Part shown: one piece after another, positions 27,943 through 40,900 of the stretch
Layout: each line of letters starts with the position of its first letter
Numbering within the stretch: the stretch's first letter is position 1
Origin: Halichondria panicea
Taxonomy: Eukaryota; Porifera; Demospongiae; Suberitida; Halichondriidae
Direction: 5' to 3'
DNA: 64,000 nucleotides
Assembly: GCF_963675165.1 (NCBI RefSeq)
Contig: NC_087388.1
Span: forward strand, 4,717,047-4,781,046
Translations under genes and position numbers: made by a program
The notes under the pieces: generated by a model
What the model was told of the DNA's origin: nothing
Databases searched by the model: none
What the model saw: only the letters and a program-made list of their open reading frames with translations

Positions 27943-30900
27943 CTATATAGTATTAGCATTTCAATGACTGTAGAAGTCTACAGCATACACTATAATTATG
28001 TCAAGAAGCTACTGGATAGTTACAAGCGTCACAATACTGTAATAAGCCATGTCAATATACACATTCGTATGACATCACATGAGATCACGTATGACATCAC
28101 AATTATGGTTGGAATATCTTTACCCACAAGCATATGCAACTGGTTGTAGTTGTGAAAAGAATAAATGAAGTCCATATAATTATAGAACAACACAAATAGA
28201 GTTTAGTCTATACATCCAGGAGAGCTCACAAATACTGAATCATTTTGCTCTGTAGCTATAATTAACAATATCAAGGTTCTGAAAAGAAGGGAGTGCTCAG
28301 CTATAATTATAATCCGATACACTTGTTCACACTTCATACCGGCTAGGGTGCTCAAATACCCAAAGGCACCCCCATGGCTATGCCCCCTGCTATAGCCTAC
28401 CGGCTGTTGTATACGGTAGAAATAATAGGGTGTATAACTATTGTGAAATGGAACCAATTATGGGACAGGAGGAGTATTTCAAATATTCCTTTTGCACTTA
28501 CCTATAGCACTTACTTATATAGTAGTAGCACTAGAGACACCTCGATTATGTCAATGTAGACAGAGTATTTCAGATATGCCACACATAAATATTATAGCAA
28601 ATTTAAGCCATCATGGTGTTTCGTAATGCCCGAATTACTTCAAACAATGAAAGCTAGCATATAATTATGAGCTGTAAACAAAGCACTGTCACGAAATTGT
28701 TCTCTTACAGGCAAACCCTATACATTATCGACCGTGATTTTTAGTGAACAGATTTGCTCCCGAACAATTAATAGACAAAAGGGAGTCAATTTGATGTCTC
28801 ATATACCCCTAGACTGGAAACCACTCCCCTTATCTCGGGAGAAAGGGACTGGCAAGCTGCTGTGTTTAATTGAGAGTTGTCTCAGTGCATGAAGAATGTC
28901 ACGCTGAAATGTCACAAATAGTCATGTGCCACCACCCACACACTAACTATTACTGCACAAAATATTATCGGCCTCGAGTATAAGTACATCACTGGCAGTC
29001 TGTTATTGAGGCTGAAATAATATCACCCACGCATTACGCATTTTGTGGTTTGTTCTAATTGCATTCCAACTCTCAACACTCAACACGACAACTCTCAATT
29101 CTCAACATGGCAACTTGCCAGTCCCCAGAGCCCAGAGAGAAGGGAGTGGTTTCCAGTCTAATATACCCCTTTGTATTCTTAGTCAATATCTTTGTACTTG
29201 TTAGGCATGCAGTTAGCATTCACAGAACAGTGAACACAATGCTAGATTGAAATTACCATCATATAGGTCTATCTATTCTACACTATATAGACTCTACTCT
29301 CCATCCTTACCACCAATGCTTTTTTACTTGAGTCCACTCTCTAGAGGGCCTGTCACTTCTTGACTGGAGCTTCTGCCAATCATAGATTTCCTATTGGCAT
29401 GATAAAAGGTGGGTGGTTTGTTAAGGAATTTTTTTTAAGGAAATAAGGAAGTGCCCATGTGCATTGGCTAACACCCACCTTATATAAGAAGATAGGAAAT
29501 TCTGTGGGGTGCCAGAATAGAAGCCTCACAGTCAAGAAATAAACAAGCCCTTTCGATAAAAGTTCTGCAGAAAAGCATCAGAGGGAAGGTAAAGTGGAAT
29601 AATAATTCTATAGAAGCTAATTGGTGTAAATTTAGAATACTGTTTTGTAAATGTAATATAGATAATACTGCATGCCTATAACAAGAATGAAATACCTAGC
29701 TACAGCTATGCTAGTTGCTTGCCAGTGTTTGAGTGAGCTAAACATGGGAGGGGGGGGCTAGATCTACATCTAGATGGCATGACAAGAAGACATTCCCCTG
29801 GACCTCACTCAGAGTCAATGTCTGCCATTAGGCAATATTGACTTCACGAGTGCATTAATTAATATGTATTGGCACTAGCCGAGTAACGTAATTGCTCCAG
29901 TGCCAATAGTAGACATGTATGCAAGGGGACAGTCACATCACACAATATGTTTGACCCTTGCATGCAGTAAACTGCATGAGGGAGTAAACTAGTCTGTTCA
30001 CAAAAAGTATGGTCAACAGGTTTTGTATAATGTGTAAGCAAGCAAATTGTAGTGGAATGCAGTGCTTTGTTTGCAGCTAATGCTAATGAATATGGTACTA
30101 TACAACAGTGGGACCTCCATTATAACGACCACCTCCAAAGAGCAACCACACGCTATAAAACGGTCAAGTGCTCAGGTCCAGATTGAAATTACAAATGTAA
30201 AGCAATCTCTCAAGAACGGCCACCTCTCTACTTCGTATAATGAGCAGCTTTCTAGTCCCTGATCAGTTTTAGCAATGGTCGAAAAATAACTTCCCAGAAC
30301 AGACAGCTACACCCAGAATTAGCAGAAAATTATTGCTGAGATATCATTATTTTGCACAATCGTGAAAACCTAGCTGTACTGTAGCTTGTCCCTACAGAAG
30401 TTTGTATGAGCTAGAGAAGCAGTTATCAAAGCTCCAAGATTCATTTACAGCAGGAATTGAATCATAGAGCATACATGTGGTTGACAATCGAAACCTATCA
30501 GCAAAGACCACGTACCTCTTTAAAGGCTGTTCCCCAATGGTGTCCGTTTTATGGAGGTTTTATGGTGTGTAAGAATATTATGTATAGTAACAGTATATAT
30601 TTATATAGGGTGGGTATTATACTGAGACACCATTGCAATTGGGTACGCCTGCATGGCATAATGAAAATACAAAAGTACATAATTCTGTACAAAAACAGGA
30701 AGTGACTGTTGAACATAATTATTCAGATCCAACCATTTTAGTGACCACTACGGTTGGTCAATTAAAATGTTTTATCTAATTAAATGCTATACTTAAGCAA
30801 ACTATATACATAATAGTGGTTCTAGTCAAGTAGTCTAGAGATGTGAGTTCCATGTCAACGTACACGTATACAGCGCCAAACATATTTCAGAAGAGAGGTC

Positions 30901-31569
30901 TAGTCATTACTATAATTCTATAATAATTATAATGCAGTTGAAGTACTCCGTTTTGTAAAAAAGTATTTATTGTAATAATGGTTGCACCAAAGATCATGCA
31001 ATGGCGACTTGAGTTGTAGCCTATACAAGCTGTTTAACCACAGGTCCACAGCCCACAATAATATTTAAATGTTATAACATTATGGTATATCAGTGGTGGT
31101 CACAATAATGACATTCATGGACAGAAACCATGCGTGCACATTATAGTAGTCATAGCCGTAGTACTATGATAATTATGTGAGAGTAATGTGATAAACCACG
31201 AGGCAAAGTGTAAATCTATCAGCCTCCGAGGGCACATTGATCCAGTGCCAATTGTGCACTTATGACTGACTGCTTATGCATGCACTAACTATTAGCCAGA
31301 TTTTGGCTATTAACTCAAGACCAACATTTATATGCTCAGTAGAACAATGACATTTTCACAGTGCAAACAGCTACTTCTACTATTCACCTCAATTATCAGT
31401 TCCGTGTTCTTGGCATATTCGAATAATGTAACTGTGTGGTTGAAGCTCAGTTGAGTTGACGTATAGCGTAGCTTCGATTGAATCGCCCACAACCTTGAGC
31501 ATGTGTACCTCAGGACAATCGTAAATTAGTGTGACTCTATAGTGTAGATAATTGTTTCCTGTATGCGCT

Positions 31570-31830
31570 TTATTTTAGTAACAATTCTCTTGTAAAGAGG
31601 CCGTGCATTATCCGTGCATGCATGGTCTTTCTATAGCCTCCTTCACAGGCTCTGCGAAGGAGGCTATGGTCTTTCTGTATCAGTGTCTTTCCGTGATCCC
31701 TATTGTTATCGCGAATCTCTGTCAAATTCAACGTGCTCGTTGATTGCTAGCTAGCTGTGTATAGCTCAATCTCTGTGCATCAGATCTCTTACAAATAATT
31801 ACAACACATCAAATACATAGAACTGGAATG
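31570..31830 (+). mobile_element. Solo LTR-like remnant
   Basis: The stretch with CTCTGTCAAATTCAACGTGCTCG matches sequences flanking the copia gag remnant of unit 2 (near 49.6 and 50.7 kb). Both units then rejoin in shared flank (CATAGAACTGGAATG). This fits a solo LTR in unit 1 and a longer element in unit 2. Confidence 0.4.
31633..31667. mobile_element. 35-bp hairpin insertion with 9-bp target duplication
   Basis: ATAGCCTCCTTC, an 11-bp loop and GAAGGAGGCTAT form a perfect 12-bp stem. GGTCTTTCT flanks it on both sides (31624-31632, 31668-31676). It looks like a minimal two-end transposition product. Confidence 0.6.
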
Positions 31831-31988
31831 CTTTGATCTTTAGAGTGGTGAGGTCACAGACTACATGCTGTCATATAGAAGTATTTATAGCGCTCAACCC
31901 CACCTATAATTATAATAGGCCTAAAGCATGCAGCTAAACATTCGAATTCCATGCACTGCATGTACATGTATACGTATACAGACTGACC

Positions 31989-34900
31989 ATGGGTTGGCTT
32001 GCATGGTTTGCTGTGCTCAGTGCTCTCTATATAACAACAGAGGGTACTCGCCTACTGGATCCAGAGGAAATGGGCACATGCTTTCATGAGCCTGGAAAGG
32101 TGAGTTTCAGTAAATAAAACAGCATACTAAAAAAAGGGTGACCATGCAGTGTGGTTTTAACAGAATATTTTCCCTTTGTGTTTCGTTTGTTTTTTGCAGA
32201 TTACAGCAAAAGTTCACCAAAGAGGCAGTTCAGTTGGTGCCCGAGATAAGAGACAGAGAACATATGAGCCAATTAGGATACTCTTCTACTATGACACCAC
32301 CATTGACACCATGTAAGTTACCATGCATCAACGCAATTGGTAGCTATATATATATATTAGATGAGCAAAAAGTCAATAGCTATACTGTCTATATACACAA
32401 TCATATAGCTTGTACACATCGTGTATAGTGCTGCCATCTGTTCAATTAGGTAACCAGGCAGTATAATTATGGAGGTGGTCTGGGTTAGTAATTGGGTAAT
32501 ACTCTAAAAGCACTAATTTACATTCTCTCTTCACAATTATATATAGGCTGAACCCTACTCAACGAAGCAGACTACAGGTAATATTATGTATGAGAATGCA
32601 TGTTAGCCGTGTATTTATATACCGATTTAGCTGGTTATTTATTTTTTTGAGGCACGAAATTTCGAGGTTTTCAAGAATGACCCAGAAACATGAAAATATT
32701 GTGCCTCGAAAATTGGTTTACATCCGGTATTGAAATCTCTCTACTGTAGGGGTGTGGTCATTTGAACCTCTATCCTCGTAAATAAAATCCTCGAAATATT
32801 TAGTGCCTCGAAAATAACCTGCTATATACTGTAGTATAATGATTTTCTTTAAATCAGCACTATTATTATGTCTGTATGACTGTAATTATTCCATTCTCAC
32901 GTGGAGGATGTTGCTATTCCGGCAATGGAAAAGATATTAGAGTCCTCTTTCTCTGTAATCAGAGCCACAAGCCCTATTTTGCTCGAGCGGTTAGTAAAAA
33001 AATGTGATTTTAATCAGTATAAGCAGCTATTATAATTATAGTGGTAAAGTCTATACGCCTGGTTATGTTTCTGAGACTTCTATTAATTTTGAACAATCAG
33101 CAGACACTATAACACTACTAAAATTCTGCATGTATAGAGAATGCGATGAGCAGTCTTTCTACAAGCCTGTTGAAGACCCTAGACAGTGTATTGGACAATG
33201 TGCTGAAACACCAGTGTGCGGCGACCATCCATCAATCCGGATCCCTGAAAATCATCTCAAGGTATATATAGCTAATGAATTTAATCTACGAAACTTAAAA
33301 TAGCCACTGTTGTGTACCTGCATGTATAATTACTTAGAGTAATTCATGGCTAAATTATGTAGTTGTACATGTGCTACTTAATGCTGAATGTAAGAGGTCA
33401 AAATAATTATTCAATGATTGCTTTATACTGTTCATTGCAGAGATGTGTTGAGTGTAACAATGGCAGTGTGTCCAATTGTACGACAAGACCTGGGTCAGTG
33501 GATGGTCCTGGTGTGCCTGACACTGACCTCATCATCTATGTGTCCGCCTTCGATTGCTCTTCTTTCGGCTCTTCAGTTGTCGCGTTTGCTAGTGCTTGTC
33601 AAATGGAAAGTGAACTAGATAGGTGAGAATGATTTTCACGACAGTGTAAATTAAATACTTCGTGAGAGCATGTCCATATGCATGTGTTCGATGAAGTTTG
33701 ACTCTTTCAAACATTTCTTTGAACTACCAAACCACATCAAATACATGTCAAACACTCTTACAAAACTGTTTGATTATGAACCATGCATGCGCTGTTCATA
33801 TTTGCTTGTAGTATAATTATTGGTAAATTAACTATCCTGATGATTGTAATCTGATGCAGACCAATTGCCGGCCGTATCAACTTCTGTCCAGGAAATTATG
33901 AGGAGTTCAATGATAATTCATTAATCCGAATTGGACTCCACGAAGTTATACATGCAATGGTAAGCGGTTATAATAATGTATGAAAGTTCTGTATTATTTA
34001 TATCAGTTATAATTGTTATGCATGGTACGAGGGATGCATGCATCGATCCCAAGTGCACGTGTTATAACTAGTTTATAATTATCTCGAGGGCACAGCAAAC
34101 ATAACACTGTCTTAGTAACACAATATAGAACTGCACAAAATGATAAAGACAACCCCACAGCATCTCTTCTCTCTTCTATAGAAGATATGTGCCAGTATCG
34201 GCAGCGTATATGAGATTGGCATGGACCAACAAATGGCTTGACACAAAATTACCAATTCCAACACACTACTGCAAAAAAGCCCCACCCACTTTTCTGCTGC
34301 TACAAAACAGCCCCACCCCACTACTGCTGCAAAGAACAGCTCTACCTTCCACTGCTCACCTCCCTACAGTCTCACTAATAAACTAAAGAAGCTTGCCTCT
34401 ACATTGCTGCAAAACAGTTCAAACCCCCCCGGCAAAAAAACGAGCCGCTTTTAGATGCTTAGTGCCACGGCAAAACAGAATTGAAGGACTTATCTAAACC
34501 ATGCATCAGGTATAGGAATTTTGAGCATAAAATTGGGCAATGCTGTATATAGGAACACAGAATCTTCCACAAAATGAACCACCTTGGACAATTGTAAAAC
34601 CTGCATGGTTGCAAAGAAGAAACTCCAGCAGTGCTGAACATTAATAGCTACTAGCTAGGTATAGGCTGGATTTATTTTGATACTGTCTTGTATTTCTTTT
34701 TAGTCTAATGCCAGAGGGGCGTTTTGTGGTTAGTGCATTAGTGCTGCATATTACATTTAGCAACAACGTAGCAACAGATTACTTGTAGTAGCATGCTACT
34801 GATTTCATTATAATTATACGTAGCCCTTACTAATTTTCTTATCAATGTAACACAAATCACGTTTTACAGGTCTTCAGTTCTGAACTGTATCCATGGTTTC

Positions 34901-37900
34901 GTGATGAGAATGGCAATCCCAGGACTGAGAGAGATGAATTTGGTTTTCCGCCTGAGTAAGTATTAAAGGGGATGTATACGTGAACAGCCGTAACTTTAGT
35001 ATCATTGATCCATTTTTGCTGAGAAAGTTTAGAAAGATACTATTCAAGTGATGTGTTTAAACTTTTGGGCCATAATTTGTCGTTTTCGGCCTTGGACCGA
35101 CCATGCATAGTATTGGCCGAAATTAGTAAAAATAATAATTAGCAAATTCTTTCATCACTCAAATTGATGAAATTGATGAACAACACCATTTGAAAGATAT
35201 CTTTCTATGAAAGTTATATACATGTATAGCAGCTAAAGAGTTCCCGAACAATTGATTAAACGGAGGGGGGAGGGCTGAAGTTGAATATAGTAAGAAAGCT
35301 TGAAAGGTCTCTTTCATGTTATTACCTCAGCCTTGCTATTAGCCTCGATCCGAGGTCGCACTTCTTCTGAGTGGGCCTGGTAATGACTGCTTGCGCATGC
35401 GCTAATCTCACCCAGGTATCTGGGGGCTTTGGATAACAATGTTTATGGTCAGGATGTAGTAATGACGTATTATGACAAATTACACGTATGTATAGAGCAG
35501 GTTATAATCAGTTTTGATAAAAGCAAACTTAGATCATGTTTGCCATAAATACTGCAATTTGATTGACTAAAGGACTTGTTCTATCCAACTTAGAAAATCA
35601 TGTATACTTACTGTCCAAAACATGTGTTGTATAAGAGACATCCCTCCACGAATGCAGTGAGGCTGGCAACACTACACTACAGATAGAGACGTACACTGAT
35701 TGGTCAACAAGGAATGGACTTGTCGAACATAACGTGACCCTCCTTATCACTCCAAACGCCGTTGTAAGTCAATACACACCTTAAGGTGTCCTATTTACTG
35801 ATTATACCATACATCGAATTGTACACATCATGCAGCTAGAGACGATCATCTGATAATGTTATAATTTATAAACATTATCATACACAGTAGTTTAGAGACC
35901 GATGTTTATATAATCTGTGTGATACAGTAAATATACCACCATATTTGTGGACAAGCAGCTAAGATATGCGAATTTTGCAAATGATCACAAAAAAAGACTT
36001 ATACACCGGTAGGTAATGAGATCAAGGTACAAAATAAATGTTATAATTATGACTAGTAGCATAAAATGAACATGGATAATGTTATCTCTATAAAATGTAA
36101 GAAGGCAATTGCAATTATACAGTACATTCTCTATAAAGTGGTGCTATTTTATTAAATCGGCCTTTGACCGTAGTTTATGTACGTACAAAATCGTGCTAGC
36201 TATCAGAGCAGTATAATTAATTATGTATGTATATACACTTGCGCAGGAGCAAGCTCGTATCCATTATAACTGCCCTGACATCCGTGGCGTTGAATTGGAA
36301 AATCAGGGAGGTTCGTTATCAGCTCTTTCTCATTGGGAGCAGAGAGTACTTGGAGTGAGCTACTATATAATTATGACTATGTAGGAAAGATGTGTATTAT
36401 ATACAAAGGACTCGAAAAAATAGTTGGTCTCACAACCATATTCCTTTAGAATGAATTGATGACTGCTCTTGTACTGTTTGGTTCACCATTCTCAAGGATA
36501 ACTTTTGGACTTATGGAAGACAGTGGGTAAGTTATCTCCTCTGGATAACACTATATAAATTATAGGTATATAGAGGTATGAAGTTCTGGTCTGTTATACT
36601 ATTATTACTAGGAAACTGTCAGTGTTGCCAGCCCAAACAAGTTTTATGGCTGTTAAAAGCAAATCTAGACTCTCCAAGCCCTTTGATACAATGCCCCTTG
36701 CTGGTAGGCATCACATAGTTTGTTCTCAAATAAATATTCTGGGCAGTGCTGTGTACTGTATATTTAAAGACATTCACTACTATTATTGCGTATGGCCTCG
36801 AAGATTAGCAGAGATATGGACCATTTCCATATGAATTTGCTTTTAGCCAACTGCATTCTATACATGTGTATACTAGTATAACTGGTCAAATCGATAGCTT
36901 AAAGTCTATATATATAATTATAGAGACCTCTGACTAAATGGTGTATGCGCAGTGGCAGATCCAGAGGGAGTTCTTTGGGTTCAATTGAACCCCCCTCTGA
37001 GACATAAATGAGTGGGAGGCTTAAGCAACTACAGTAGACTCTCGCTATTTCGGCTCTCTGAAGTATGGCCACCTCGATATACCGGCCATTTGGCTTGGCA
37101 CGGAATGCTAGCTACAGTAGAACCTCGATTATCCGGCCCTCCATTATCCGGAACCTCGATTATCCGGCTTGGCAGTTTTCTTGTTATCAGATCAGAAAAT
37201 GGGCGTGTCCCTCAAACGCACATGCGCGTTGCAGCTGTTACCATGGAAACATGCCTGCTTATCTTATGCGCATGCGCAGACAACCATGTGGCACTGCTGT
37301 TTATCAATAAAGTGGGTGGATCAAGGCGTGGTTTATCTATTCGATTATCCGGCATATTCACTTATCCGGCCTGCTTCTGGAACCAAGGTGTCCGGATAAT
37401 CGAGGTTCTACTGTATATGTTTACTGCACAAAACTCACCCTGAAGTTACCGGCCAGTGCTGGCTATCCCAAACAAGGCTTTCAATGTAATTTTATACGTA
37501 TATTACGGCTGGATATGACGTTTTGGGTGTGGTTTAGCAAATAAAACTGGATTACACTTAAATAGAGAACAGAATGATTCATTATCCTACATCATCCTCG
37601 AGACAAGAACCGCAAAAGTAGTCATTAGATTCGAGGTAAAGGTCGTTTTTAAGCCGCGGCTATTTCCTGAGCTGCAGCCACCTCGCTATTCCGGCCAAGC
37701 TGCATGGCCCCAAGGGTGACCGGATTAACGAGAGTCTACTGTATATATATAGTTAGCTAGTTTTCCTTTCTTACTAAATTTCATATGCACTTATCACTTA
37801 CTTTTAGTTCTTGCAAGCCCTGCAAAGGTTTGTTTGTGCAGTTTTAGTGACTAATAGGCTAGCTACTCTCTAGTGCATGCTGACTGTTTAGTAGAAGTGA

Positions 37901-40900
37901 CGGCCTTTTTTTAAAAGAAAATTCAGAGTCCTTGTCCCGCTCAACTATAACTGTGGTACTGGAACCCCCCTTTCAAGTATCCTAGATCCGTCACTGATGC
38001 GGGCAACTTGCAATTGTTTTACTTCATTGAACACAACATTAACTGCATGCATGGGTCACAACATACCAAAGCACGTGTATAGCTCTCCAGACTATACACG
38101 ATCATTCTGACCAGCCTCATTACATGCATGCATGCTAATGCAATGTGCTATACTAATAGATGGTATGTGCTATACTAATATAGATGGTATGTACCAAACT
38201 ACGAAATGGCCGAGCCTTTGGCCTGGGGCCTGAACACTGGCTGTACAATACCTCATGGCAGCTGTAGGGAATACATCGATCAGCAGCAAGCAAGGTAAGA
38301 TATTATATACCATCCATTCTTGTGCATTCTAACAGTATTGATCTCCATACACTATAGCTGCATGAGTTCGCAGTGTGTGTATACACACATCTATAAACAT
38401 TTGGCTCACATCATAATTATTTTAATTGCAATTTTCTTTCCTAATAATTATACCAATGCAGTGGAAGAAGCATATCCCCCTACTGCGATCAATTACCGAG
38501 TGAACGCACTCGTGGGTGTACTGTCGATCATCAGCATTTGTCCTATTGTACACTTTCTAGAAATGCAAGGCCAAGTCCCGAGTATCAAGTGAGTTACCAC
38601 TGTCTCACAGTCTCTTCTAACAGACATTTCTCTCTTGCTATAGTATTTCGAGGATGAGGTGTTGGGTAGCTATATTACATCAGGTGATTACTGTCCATTT
38701 AATGATGAATCGGTAAGTTTTTTTTGCTATCTCTTGTTAAATTAAAATCGCTAATAAAATTATTGCCTCATTCGCCAAATAATACCAGCTATACAGTATA
38801 TGTATGTATAGTACTTCAAATATCCTGCGAACTGTTTTTGCATTCTATAAAGTGCCACTGCATAAATTAATAATTCTTACTGATCCATTCAATTGATTTC
38901 AATAGAGAAGTTGCTCAGATGTTTTCAGAAATTCAATAAACAACGGTGGTCAGCTGTATGGAACTAGCTCTCGCTGCTTCCAGTTGGGCACGGACTGGAA
39001 CAGAACAAGCGACTTTGACACTAGAGAGTACACTCCTGATGCAGGATGTTATTTGGTATAACAATACATGCAGTAGTAACACGTTGATACTTTGAGGCAA
39101 TAAATAATAAGAAAATTTGCTTGATATGTTCAAGGTCTATTTACCTGAGATTCCACATAAATTATTGTAGAGTATAAAAGTGCTCTCATTATATTGCAGT
39201 ATAACTGTACGTCAACTGGAGTTGAGATCATTCTGGAGGGTGTGTCCATTCCGTGCTCTTGTGAAGGAGAAGAGGTGGGGATCAACTATAGTGTATATCG
39301 CCTAAATATTTGATGCTAATACCCCATGCATGTATGGCATCTTTTATCACATGCATCTATGATCTTGAATAAACTAAACTGAGCCAATGGAGGGGAGAGG
39401 TGTGCATAACCAGCCAAAACAGATAATTTGGGCCCAATAAGTAAGTTCTTAAAGAGGGCATGGCCTCGCTACTGGAAGGGCAAAGCCTTGGCTAATCAAT
39501 AAGGGGTTTATAACCTCACCTATAAAAGGCCGGTGATGGACAGAGGTGTGACATATTGATATGGAACAAGGGAAGGAAGCGGAAAAAATCACAAGTAATT
39601 AGCAGCATAGAATGATATGATCTAACTTTGCAGAGATAGGGTCACATGGAGTTGAATCTATATACTGCGCATGCTCGAAATATCTGAATGCCATAAAGCG
39701 ACCCTGTGCCAAATAATAATTATACCTTATCTGTGATAAGTGAACAGAACTGCCCATAATAACCTTCCCCCTTTGCTCCCGTTAACCACGTTTTGTGGCC
39801 AACCACAAAACATGCACCCATATAGGTTGTTGTGGATGCCAATATCGGCAGTATTCGTTACCAAGGCTCGTACATCTGTCCATCTTGTGCCAGTGTGTGC
39901 TACGTAAGTGAGACCAATAATATTATTGAATTTGGTATATATAACATAATCTAACTATACAGGACGACTTGGCAAGTTGTCCATCAACAGGTACGTACAT
40001 ATATGCATTGAACAAGGTGGCGTGTTCAGTATTTTGTACCTCTTATTTGCACAGAACCAGCTCCGTGTCCAGGACAAGTAACTAATTTCACTGCAGGAGG
40101 TACACAAATAATTATAACCAAACTTTCGTAATTCATGTTATCCCGTTAGTACCACATCCATGCCGCCATTCTAATCCTTGTGCTGTCAACGAGGTGTGCT
40201 TTGGATTTGGGGAAGATGGTTTCACTTGTGAAATTCTTGGTGCGTGCATGTGTGTATGTATTGTCACAGTAAACTATACTGCTATATAATTATGTCATTA
40301 TTACACAATATAATTAGGTGTTGGTGGTTTCTGGTCAATCCTAGTAACTCAACTTATAATTACGTTTCCCATGCCGTATAATACTACTCTCCCTTTCCTC
40401 TCTCCAGGAACATGCTTGGCAGCTGGCCATAATGAATGTTGCGACAGTACTAGTGGAAACTGTACAGGCAGTCCTCCGAACTGTTTCTGTGACCCCCAGT
40501 GCCGTATCCGTGGTGATTGCTGTAGTGATATCAGAGATACCTGCCCTAGTTCATGCAGGGCTGCTGGCTTCGATACCTGCCCTAGTACATGCATGGCCGC
40601 TGGCCGTAACAACTGTTGTGATAGTCTAGTATGTCGTGGGAAGTTTAGTGGACTTGATCCTTGTTACTGTCATCCCTCATGTAGAAGGTTTGGAGATTGC
40701 TGCGACGACATGGACATAATTTGTCCAGGTAGAATATTCTGCAGATAGATACAATCAGTCATGTAGATCTATCAATTTCGATAAACTGAGCAATTCTGTA
40801 AAATTCATAATTATGCAAGCAATGTGCTTTATGTACTTTTACAGCACAGTGCGGTGCATTTTTACGTGTTGATAACGGACAAGTGGTTGTATCTGGAACA

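Larger units (their letters stand above)
26498..31988. other. Upstream intergenic region of M8 copy A
   Basis: Shared with 45482-51849 in patches. It holds a partial ACCGTATAGCGGG-family MITE (from 26744), a MITE at 27503-27942, an ATGCGCATTGGCAACCACCC-type repeat near 29.45 kb, an ACAGTGGAACCTCC repeat near 30.1 kb, and solo-LTR-like DNA near 31.6-31.8 kb. No gene is supported. Confidence 0.5.
36950..37996. mobile_element. CAGTGGCAGATCC-type MITE carrying two nested MITEs, unit 1 only
   Basis: Ends CAGTGGCAGATCCAG and TAGATCCGTCACTG. Short TATGCG / ATGCGG duplications flank it. Copy B runs straight through this site in the matching intron, so the insertion followed the unit duplication or was lost in B. 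Confidence 0.75.

Noticed and set aside
37012-37443. 143-codon plus-strand frame
   Set aside because: Runs across the inverted ends of two pogo-like MITEs. Not a transposase.
40349-40612. Minus-strand frame of 87 codons (also at 60375-60638)
   Set aside because: Antisense shadow of the two SMB modules. The Cys pattern on the plus strand is decisive.
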